Source: Treponema sp.
GTDB taxonomy: Bacteria; Spirochaetota; Spirochaetia; Treponematales; Breznakiellaceae
Reading direction: 5' to 3'
Length of the DNA stretch: 9,658 nt
Assembly (NCBI GenBank): GCA_020216655.1
Contig: JAIWNU010000174.1
Coordinates: 1-9,658, forward strand
The position numbers and the translations under genes were made by a program. Below are positions 1 through 5,618 of this stretch, in pieces; positions within the stretch are counted from its first letter, which is position 1; every line of letters starts with the position of its first letter. The notes below the pieces were generated by a model that saw only the letters and a program-made list of their open reading frames with translations, was not told where the DNA came from and did not search any database.

Positions 1-992
1 TGGGTTACCGTATTGACGACGCTGCCGATTTTTCCCAGGTTAATATTAAACTCCTGCCGTATCGGGTTACCATCGGCCCCCGGAGTGGAACTCCGGACGT
101 CAAAGGCTACCCGGACATTGACATCGCCCTCTGCAGGAGACTGATTACCGTTGGCATCGGTAACACCAGCCAGGGTTCCCAGGTTAGAGAACGTTACCGT
201 AAAGGTATTGGGGCCGCCGGCTGCGGTGGTTCCCGGAGCCAAGCCTACCGCCGTATTGGTTGGTGTTTGTCCTTCCGGATCAACGGTTACCCGAGCCTGC
301 CATTGGTTATTCTGGCCGGGAACTCGCGTAAAATCCACACGCAGGGTGTGTTCCTGTCCAAAGTTGTCATAGATCTTAAAGTCCGTACTCCATGTCCCGT
401 CAAGAATCGCACCTGGTCCGGCATTCTCTGGAATTTCTGGTGTACGTTTATCCAAGTTACAGGCAAAATTAACTGAACTTGTTGCCTTCGCAGGATCCTT
501 GGAACCGACAGGAATAATGAGGTCCTCCACGTCCCGGGCGGTATCAATTCTTGTTGTTCCGCCCACGTCCCGTGCCATCCAGCCTTGGACCCGCATTCCA
601 TTGGCAGGGTTCACCAGCGTTCCGTCCCGATCCAGACTGAAAGCTCCAGCCCTGGTATAGAAGGACTTCTCTCCATTTTTAAGTACAAAAAAGCCCTGTC
701 CCTGGATGGCCAAATCGGTCCCCACACCGGTAGTCTGCAAGGATCCCTGGGTATGTATCGTATCGATGGAGGATATCATCATTCCAAGACCGACTTCTTT
801 GGGATTCACACCGCCTACTTCTTCGGTGGGCCGAGCAGCACCGGACATCTGCTGATACAAGAGGTCCTGGAAATTGACCCTTCCTTTTTTAAAGCCCGTA
901 GTATTAACGTTCGAAATATTGTTACCCACCACATCCATACGGACCTGGTGATTCTGTAAACCCGCTACACCGGAATACAATGATCGCATCAT
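1..992 (-). CDS. flgE: Flagellar hook protein FlgE (3' end beyond window)
   Basis: FlgE builds the hook, the universal joint between motor and filament; in spirochaetes it works in the periplasm. About 330 codons are visible and the reading frame is still open at base 1. Spirochaete FlgE is usually about 460 residues, so roughly the last 130 are missing. The protein begins [16 protein letters not shown], followed by the rod/hook N-terminal signature [15 protein letters not shown] (residues 21-35) and the family motif [12 protein letters not shown] (93-104). Lys165, Cys178 and Asn179 match the residues reported for the lysinoalanine cross-link of Treponema denticola FlgE. The start is ATG at 992, with GGAG at 1005-1002 nine bases upstream. 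Another ATG at 999 is out of frame. The gene starts six bases after the flgD stop, so the two are surely co-transcribed. Confidence 0.96.
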   Translation of the reverse strand, partial: MMRSLYSGVAGLQNHQVRMDVVGNNISNVNTTGFKKGRVNFQDLLYQQMSGAARPTEEVGGVNPKEVGLGMMISSIDTIHTQGSLQTTGVGTDLAIQGQGFFVLKNGEKSFYTRAGAFSLDRDGTLVNPANGMRVQGWMARDVGGTTRIDTARDVEDLIIPVGSKDPAKATSSVNFACNLDKRTPEIPENAGPGAILDGTWSTDFKIYDNFGQEHTLRVDFTRVPGQNNQWQARVTVDPEGQTPTNTAVGLAPGTTAAGGPNTFTVTFSNLGTLAGVTDANGNQSPAEGDVNVRVAFDVRSSTPGADGNPIRQEFNINLGKIGSVVNTVT

Positions 993-998
993 AAGCCA

Positions 999-1448
999 TT
1001 ACTCCTTATCCGCATTGGTGTACACTTTAGTAACCTGTTCCCAGTTATAGTAGTTGCCGTTGACCAAAACCTGGGGGAGTGCACCCCTGGAAACAGCCTG
1101 GACTACTCCATTTATCACTTTATCGCCATCGGTCAGTTCTACCGCCTTTCCGAGTGAGCTCGTAGCTTCGCTGCCGGACAGCATATTGGCAAGACGGTTA
1201 AAGTCCTGAGCCATATTGGTCATTTGTTCAAGGGACGAAAACTGGGCCATTTGGGCTATAAATTCCTTGTCTTCCATCGGTGCCGTAGGATCCTGATGGG
1301 TTAGCTGGGTAATAAGGATTTTTATAAAATCATCTTTTCCCAAATTCTGACTTGTCTTTTTGCCCTGCTCAATCGCTTTGTTAAAGCTATCTACCTGCAT
1401 GCGAAGCAGTGATTGTTCCTGGGCATTCAGGGTTGCATTCAGTTCCAT
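999..1448 (-). CDS. flgD: Flagellar hook-capping (basal-body rod modification) protein FlgD
   Basis: FlgD forms the temporary cap under which FlgE subunits assemble into the hook. The protein has 149 residues. The family core lies at about 37-85 (GKDDFIKILITQLTHQDPTAPMED, then FIAQMAQFSSLEQM), which is the standard FlgD N-terminal signature. A small beta-rich part follows at about 99-143 (GKAVEL through VTKVY), resembling the FlgD tudor-like segment. The enterobacterial protein is about 230 residues, so this is a short form, apparently without the Ig-like insert. That fits what I know of spirochaete FlgD. An AAGGAGG eight bases before the ATG fixes the start. The gene lies between the fliK-type gene (stop 13 bases upstream) and flgE, in the spirochaete order. 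Confidence 0.96.
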   Translation of the reverse strand: MELNATLNAQEQSLLRMQVDSFNKAIEQGKKTSQNLGKDDFIKILITQLTHQDPTAPMEDKEFIAQMAQFSSLEQMTNMAQDFNRLANMLSGSEATSSLGKAVELTDGDKVINGVVQAVSRGALPQVLVNGNYYNWEQVTKVYTNADKE

Positions 1449-1456
1449 CAGTATGG

Positions 1457-1463
1457 CCTCCTT
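1457..1463 (-). promoter_or_regulatory. Strong ribosome binding site of flgD overlapping the fliK-type stop codon
   Basis: AAGGAGG on the minus strand uses the last two A residues of the upstream TAA stop (1464-1462) and sits eight bases before the flgD ATG. This tight junction suggests translational coupling. Confidence 0.8.
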
Positions 1464-2766
1464 AGGCTAACATATTTATCGATACATTTGTTCCAGAACT
1501 TAATTGACTATTCTGGGAGAGCGGCACATCAGACACCGTCTCGCTATATGTGCCTGCCACAAGCCGCTCTGAATAGAAGGGTTGCTGCAGGTTGTCCTGT
1601 CTCCTGTTACTTGAACCACGGCCATCGGCAGAAACGGAAATTTCAAGACTTGCCCCCTGGAATCCCCAATCTTTGAAAGCCTGCTCGAGAGAATGGAGTT
1701 CTTTTTCAAAGGCCCGCAGGGCTTCTTCGCTTTCCACAACGATATGACCCGAAACCTTATTGTCCGCCATTTCAAGTTTTATTCTAATGTTGCCGAGAGA
1801 TTCAGGTTTAAGATTCAGCCGAATAAGCCCTTCCCCTCCATCTTTAAGCACCATTGATGCATGCTTCACTATATCGCCGTTTAAGGAGGTTCTTAGTTCC
1901 TGGGCAAGCATATCTTGAAAAGAACGGGAAGGACTAAGCGGTGCTGTCCATGATTCACCCTTGTCCTTTTTTATACCCTCTTCTTTTAGATGTACGGTTA
2001 ATTCAGCGGTTTTCGTGTTTCCTTCGGCGGAGCTACTTATTTCGTTCGGTTTTGCCTTCTGTTCTGCGCTTTGGGTCCTGAGGTCATAGACTTCTATATC
2101 TATCCGTTCCTTGCGCCGGTCCCGTGTTTTTTCCGTTCGTTTTTCTGGGGTACTGGCAGCCTCATCTTGTTTTTCCGCTTTAATCGTACTTTGCCGGGAC
2201 TGAACTAGGCTTCCGTTTTGAGACGCAAGGATTGCCAGGTTTTGTTCAGAACCCGAATCTTGTACGGCCCTGCCGTTTCGGCCCTGCTTTGAAAGTTCAT
2301 TTTGTTTTGTAATACCCTGACGAGATAGGACAGTATCTGGATCGCTTGTTTCGCCGTAGAAGTTTTTTTTCTTTTGCAGAATGCCTTCGGCTTCTTTTAG
2401 GGGCAGGTTCGATGAACTATTACCTTCATAGATACTTTTCTGTACGCCATTATGGAGCGGATCGAAAGGAGAGCGCTTCTCCGTTTGCTGCTGCGGCACT
2501 GTCTTATTATTAGTTCCTTCGGCTTTGGCCTTTACAGATTGCAAAGATCTTTGCAAGTCCACTGTTCCTGTCTTAGAAACAGATTGTTCCTTGCTCCCAA
2601 TTATGGCGCCAGAGTCGGTGTTGCTGTTTCCGAAGGACTGCAATTTTTTTAGAATACCTTCGAAGGATCCTGACAAGGGGTTTGATTTAAACAGAGATGG
2701 ATTACGCTGTCCTTGTTTAGACTTTTGAGTCTGCGATATGGTGGATGCATTGGGGACTGCAAGCAC
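1462..2766 (-). CDS. fliK: FliK-type flagellar hook-length control protein (spirochaete FlbC/Tap1 position)
   Basis: FliK-type proteins measure the hook and switch the export apparatus from hook to filament subunits. With the chosen start the protein has 434 residues. Residues 1 to about 290 are low-complexity and polar, rich in Gln, Ser, Lys and Glu, as expected of the extended ruler part. Residues about 295-380 form the conserved C-terminal hook-length domain (Flg_hook): GLIRLNLKPESLGNIRIKLEM followed by VSGHIVVESEEALRAFEKEL. A Ser/Asn-rich tail follows. Start choice: an open frame runs up to a TTG at 2826, overlapping the flbB stop, but that TTG has no ribosome binding site. GTG at 2766 has GGAGG seven bases upstream within a purine-rich run, and I prefer it. 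The gene sits where Borrelia has FlbC and Treponema has Tap1. The FliK role rests on the C-terminal domain and position. Confidence 0.88.
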   Translation of the reverse strand: MLAVPNASTISQTQKSKQGQRNPSLFKSNPLSGSFEGILKKLQSFGNSNTDSGAIIGSKEQSVSKTGTVDLQRSLQSVKAKAEGTNNKTVPQQQTEKRSPFDPLHNGVQKSIYEGNSSSNLPLKEAEGILQKKKNFYGETSDPDTVLSRQGITKQNELSKQGRNGRAVQDSGSEQNLAILASQNGSLVQSRQSTIKAEKQDEAASTPEKRTEKTRDRRKERIDIEVYDLRTQSAEQKAKPNEISSSAEGNTKTAELTVHLKEEGIKKDKGESWTAPLSPSRSFQDMLAQELRTSLNGDIVKHASMVLKDGGEGLIRLNLKPESLGNIRIKLEMADNKVSGHIVVESEEALRAFEKELHSLEQAFKDWGFQGASLEISVSADGRGSSNRRQDNLQQPFYSERLVAGTYSETVSDVPLSQNSQLSSGTNVSINMLA

Positions 2767-2769
2767 GGT

Positions 2770-2781
2770 CCTTCCTCCTCC
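2770..2781 (-). promoter_or_regulatory. Ribosome binding site deciding the GTG start of the fliK-type gene
   Basis: The minus strand reads GGAGGAGGAAGG directly before ACC and GTG (2766). The inner GGAGG (2778-2774) is seven bases from the start codon. The upstream TTG at 2826 has nothing comparable, so this site argues for translation starting at 2766. Confidence 0.65.
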
Positions 2782-2786
2782 CGAAA

Positions 2787-2802
2787 CACCGGACGGCCGG
2801 TG
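2787..2802 (-). repeat. Intercistronic GC-rich hairpin between flbB and the fliK-type gene
   Basis: CACCGG and CCGGTG form a perfect 6-bp stem around a CCGT loop. It lies between the flbB stop (2823) and the ribosome binding site at 2781. It has no T-run, so it is not a simple terminator. It could limit access to the ribosome binding site or mark an mRNA processing or stability element. No function is shown. Confidence 0.4.
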
Positions 2803-2822
2803 ACCGGGGAAGGAAAGGGGGC

Positions 2823-3455
2823 TCAATTCAGGGTCCGGGGCTTTCCGGCCATCTTTCGCTGCAGTTCGGCGGAACGTTCGGCCGGCAGCAGTGAGAGCCA
2901 GTAGGCAACCAGGGAGGCTTTACCCTCCTTCTGAGCGATTTCCTCGGTCATCCGGAACACATCGATAATATCCTGGTCATCCATGGCTGCTAAAATTTTT
3001 ACCGCCTTGTCCGGCGGCATACCGACCAGGTATCTCGAATTCTGTTCGATGTTTACCCTTCTATTTTCGAACTGTTGGACCGTAAGGTTAAAGGTTTTTT
3101 CCCGTTCATCCTGCGCTTTTTGTCTATCCTGCAATTCCTGGGCCTTTTGGTCTATTTCAGCTTCTTTTTTCTTGAGCTCCGCTTCCCGTTTATCTAGTTC
3201 GATGCTTCTGAGATTCAGTTCTTCAAGTCTAACGGCCAGGCGTTCCGCATCAATAGAGATAGACTGCGTATCGGTAAGACTCTGCTGGGTTCGAGGTTTA
3301 AGACCAAGGACAGAATAGAGGGGACTCAGGATGGCCTTTGCATCGATTATTGCTAAATAATCAAACCAGACAAGACCACCGATGGCGAGCACAATAATAA
3401 GAATAATGAGAACGATAACTCTGCCTAAAATGCGTTGTGATCCGTAGCCAGCCAC
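2823..3455 (-). CDS. flbB: Periplasmic-flagella collar protein FlbB (membrane anchor, coiled coil, MgtE-N/MotE-like domain)
   Basis: In Borrelia FlbB is needed to assemble the collar, a spirochaete-specific ring around the periplasmic flagellar motor. The 210 residues divide into a short cytoplasmic tip, one membrane helix at about 12-31 (GRVIVLIILIIVLAIGGLVW), a highly charged heptad-like coiled coil at about 67-135 (ELDKREAELKKKEAEIDQK), and a C-terminal helical domain at about 143-203 (VGMPPDKAVKILAAMDDQDI, WLSLLPAERSAELQ). That last domain resembles the MgtE N-terminal/MotE module. The start is GTG at 3455, with GGGGA seven bases upstream; no ATG is available nearby. It is the first gene of the flagellar run here. 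Upstream lies a phosphoesterase rather than fliI-fliJ, which precede flbB in Borrelia. The name rests on architecture plus gene order. Confidence 0.88.
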   Translation of the reverse strand: MAGYGSQRILGRVIVLIILIIVLAIGGLVWFDYLAIIDAKAILSPLYSVLGLKPRTQQSLTDTQSISIDAERLAVRLEELNLRSIELDKREAELKKKEAEIDQKAQELQDRQKAQDEREKTFNLTVQQFENRRVNIEQNSRYLVGMPPDKAVKILAAMDDQDIIDVFRMTEEIAQKEGKASLVAYWLSLLPAERSAELQRKMAGKPRTLN

Positions 3456-3485
3456 TCTGGTTCCCCTTTTTTTATTAAACAGTGT

Positions 3486-3521
3486 AAAAGGGCTTTACCT
3501 TGTTTACTGAGAAAGCCCCTT
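3486..3521 (-). terminator. Probable intrinsic terminator after the phosphoesterase gene, or leader hairpin of the flagellar operon
   Basis: On the minus strand GGGCTTT (3518-3512) pairs perfectly with AAAGCCC (3496-3490) around a 15-base loop. TTTT (3489-3486) follows directly, which also allows a few extra A-T/G-T pairs at the base. The position, about 40 bases after the phosphoesterase stop and 30 before flbB, suits a terminator separating the two transcripts. The stem is short and the loop large, so strength is uncertain. Confidence 0.5.
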
Positions 3522-3524
3522 GCT

Positions 3525-3554
3525 AGTATTGCCCCAAGGTGGCCTATGCGTCAA
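3525..3554 (-). promoter_or_regulatory. Candidate sigma-70-like promoter upstream of flbB
   Basis: On the minus strand TTGACG (3554-3549) is followed after 18 bases by AATACT (3530-3525). The -35 matches well; the -10 matches four of six positions. Predicted transcription would start near 3518, at the 5' arm of the hairpin, so the hairpin would form the very 5' end of the message. I saw no convincing sigma-28 (TAAA/GCCGATAA) box in the gap. Confidence 0.3.
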
Positions 3555-3559
3555 GGATT

Positions 3560-4621
3560 TCATCCTAATAACTCAATTTTAGCCATGATATAATCGAGTC
3601 GATCCGTATTTAAGACAGAGCGCCGCTGTTCTGTTCCCGCAAGCGGTTCGATCGTATAAGAACCGCGGCGAACAAACTTTTTTCCCTTCCCTTCGGTGAA
3701 CCAATAAACCAGTGAAATGGTACTGCTGTCTAGTTCTATCGCATTGATGCCTTTTTTCCCGATAACAGAACCGGAATTAAATAGACACGGAACCGGAAGT
3801 TCATCTCCATACAGGCTTTCCTTTAAGCTATTCCGCCGCTCGGATCGTTTAAGCTTAGCCAGTTCTATTCTGAGAAAGAGGACTTCGTCGGCTATGCGCT
3901 TTCTATCTTCCCCAGTAGCCAGGGGGTATTCCCTGCACAGCCGTTCAATTTCAAATTTGATATAATCAAACCGGCCGAGGGACTCAAACAGGGGGCGGTG
4001 GGTGTGGCCGATAACTGAAATAATGCCGTTGTTCCGTGCATAGTTATAGGCTTTTTTTTCTACCGAAAACCGGTGCCGCGGGCTGCGGCCAGAAGATATA
4101 TTGCGGATTCCCAAGGGTTTTAAAAAATAGCGAAGACTGGCCCGTATGATATGATTATAATTGGTGTAAACTTTTGATGTCTGGTGCCCGTGAAAAACAT
4201 AAACGGGAATGACCGGTGTCTCTATTTTCAGAGAACCAAGCAGCGGATAGGGATACCGTTTCTCCAGAACCAGGTCCTCATCATGATTGCCAAGAATTTT
4301 AAAGAGCCGTCCTTTTTTATAGAATGCATCAAAAATTTCGTAGAGCTTACCCCAATAGGACCGAATTTTTGAATAGGAATAACGCTGCAGTTCTTCGATA
4401 TCGCCGTTCAGTACGAGGTACCAGTCCTGGGCAAAATAGTACTTTTCTAGGATGTCCTGTATCAGGTTTTCATTTTTTAATAGATCATCCGAACGGCCGC
4501 CGTCTCCCATATGAAAGTCGCTTATAATAAGGACTCTGTTTCCCGGAGCGAGTTTAAATACTTCCGCTTCAGTAAAACTCCTGTGTAAATCCTGGGTTGT
4601 ATCAGCGGAAACTGCGACCAT
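3560..4621 (-). CDS. Calcineurin-like metallophosphoesterase
   Basis: This is a two-metal phosphoesterase with the full motif set (numbered from the chosen start, 353 residues): DFHMGD with Asp35/His37, NGD (72-74), GNHD (111-114), HGH (144-146) and GHTH (205-208). A charged helical insert at about 220-268 follows, then NSGSVIGKKGINAIEL, the usual closing strand of the fold. There is no signal peptide, so it is probably cytoplasmic. Start: ATG 4621 has GGAG seven bases upstream and is preferred. ATG 4657 would add 12 Ser/Arg-rich residues encoded by a GC-rich hairpin and has only a weak site. It is the last gene of the unit with psuG and the kinase fusion, which suggests a substrate tied to nucleotide or sugar-phosphate salvage. 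The sequence alone does not identify the substrate. An LpxH-type lipid A role is not supported. Confidence 0.88.
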   Translation of the reverse strand: MVAVSADTTQDLHRSFTEAEVFKLAPGNRVLIISDFHMGDGGRSDDLLKNENLIQDILEKYYFAQDWYLVLNGDIEELQRYSYSKIRSYWGKLYEIFDAFYKKGRLFKILGNHDEDLVLEKRYPYPLLGSLKIETPVIPVYVFHGHQTSKVYTNYNHIIRASLRYFLKPLGIRNISSGRSPRHRFSVEKKAYNYARNNGIISVIGHTHRPLFESLGRFDYIKFEIERLCREYPLATGEDRKRIADEVLFLRIELAKLKRSERRNSLKESLYGDELPVPCLFNSGSVIGKKGINAIELDSSTISLVYWFTEGKGKKFVRRGSYTIEPLAGTEQRRSVLNTDRLDYIMAKIELLG

Positions 4622-4635
4622 GGAGGATCTCCGCG

Positions 4636-4651
4636 GCCGGCTTGAGCCGGC
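4636..4651 (-). repeat. GC-rich hairpin between psuG and the phosphoesterase gene
   Basis: GCCGGC appears twice, separated by four bases (TCAA on the minus strand), giving a 6-bp all-GC stem. It lies after the psuG stop (4667) and before the GGAG (4632-4629) that serves ATG 4621. If translation begins at 4621 this is an intercistronic hairpin; if at 4657 it is coding. Confidence 0.4.
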
Positions 4652-4666
4652 TAGCATGTAAAAGCT

Positions 4667-5596
4667 CTATCGATCAGCAAGCTTTGCAGCGATTTGGGCC
4701 GCAAGGGATGCATTGTTCAATACCAATTGTATGTTAGCTTCGAGACTTTTTCCACCGGAAAGTTCCACTATTTTAGCAAGAAGGAACGGAGTTGTTTCCT
4801 TTCCCTTTATGCCGCGGCTGCGGGCTTCGGACAGGGCTTGTTCAATGATCCGATCTATATCAGCTTTAGGCAGCGCATAGGCTTCCGGAATGGGATTTGC
4901 GATAACCACGCCGCCTTCGAGACCGGTCTGCCATTTAAGGGACAAGACCTGGGCAATTTCTTCAGGCGTATCAAGCTGGTAATCCACGGGGAAACCCGAT
5001 TCCCTGCAATAAAAAGCGGGGAGTTCCTTCGTTTTATATCCAATAACAGGAACCCCTCGAGTTTCCAGGTATTCCAGAGTAAGCCCTAGATCGAGAATAC
5101 TTTTAGCCCCCGCACAGACCACAGCAACGCTTGTCCGGGCAAGCTCTTCCAAATCAGCCGAAATATCAAAGGTTTCCTGGGCAAAACGATGGACCCCGCC
5201 GATTCCGCCGGTGGCAAAGATCCTTATTCCTGCCAGGTGAGCGACAATCATGGTGGCAGCCACGGTGGTTGCACCGGTTTCTTTTTTTGCAAGCACAAAG
5301 GGGATGTCACGGCGGCTTGACTTTATGACAGCCAAACCCTTTTTACCAAGAAACTCAATCTCATCCGTAGTAAGCCCAGCTTTAAGCTTTCCGTTCATAA
5401 TTGCAATGGTTGCGGGTATAGCTCCCTTTGAGCGGACCTGGGCTTCCACCTGCAGGGCGGTTTCCACATTTTTGGGATAGGGCATGCCATGGCTGATAAT
5501 AGTGGATTCCAGGGCAACTACCGGCCGGCCATCCCGAAGCGCCGATTCCACTTCCGGTGATAATTCAAGATATTCCTGTGTTTCTGTCTTCTTCAT
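4667..5596 (-). CDS. psuG: Pseudouridine-5'-phosphate glycosidase PsuG (YeiN/IndA family)
   Basis: PsuG breaks the C-C glycosidic bond of pseudouridine 5'-phosphate to give uracil and ribose 5-phosphate. At 309 residues it is the normal family length. Diagnostic segments are ALESTIISHGMPYPKN (28-43), IAIMNGK (64-70), FATGGIGGVHR (127-137) and VCAGAKSILD (160-169). Glu30, Lys92, Asp148 and Lys165 fall where, by recall, the E. coli enzyme has Glu31, Lys93, the metal-ligand Asp149 and the imine-forming Lys166, so the site looks intact. The ATG at 5596 has AGGAG six bases upstream. It begins 22 bases after the stop of the kinase fusion, which makes its substrate. This pairing strongly supports both names. 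Confidence 0.97.
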   Translation of the reverse strand: MKKTETQEYLELSPEVESALRDGRPVVALESTIISHGMPYPKNVETALQVEAQVRSKGAIPATIAIMNGKLKAGLTTDEIEFLGKKGLAVIKSSRRDIPFVLAKKETGATTVAATMIVAHLAGIRIFATGGIGGVHRFAQETFDISADLEELARTSVAVVCAGAKSILDLGLTLEYLETRGVPVIGYKTKELPAFYCRESGFPVDYQLDTPEEIAQVLSLKWQTGLEGGVVIANPIPEAYALPKADIDRIIEQALSEARSRGIKGKETTPFLLAKIVELSGGKSLEANIQLVLNNASLAAQIAAKLADR

Positions 5597-5618
5597 ACTA
5601 TACTCCTGTCATATTCTC

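Noticed and set aside
287..601. 104-codon open frame on the minus strand inside flgE
   Set aside because: It is another frame of the flgE coding region; the true frame carries Lys165/Cys178 and continuous hook-protein sequence.
585..959. 124-codon open frame on the plus strand
   Set aside because: It is antisense to flgE, whose minus-strand translation has clear family motifs throughout this stretch; the plus-strand product resembles nothing and has no good ribosome binding site.
2767..2826. TTG start at 2826 for the fliK-type gene, giving a 4-base overlap with flbB
   Set aside because: It has no ribosome binding site, and the extra 20 codons include the hairpin and the strong GGAGG site serving GTG 2766. 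It remains possible by coupled reinitiation.
3480..3525. Sigma-28 flagellar promoter before flbB
   Set aside because: TAAA appears, but the matching GCCGATAA box at 14-16 bases is too degenerate (TTAATAA) to support it.
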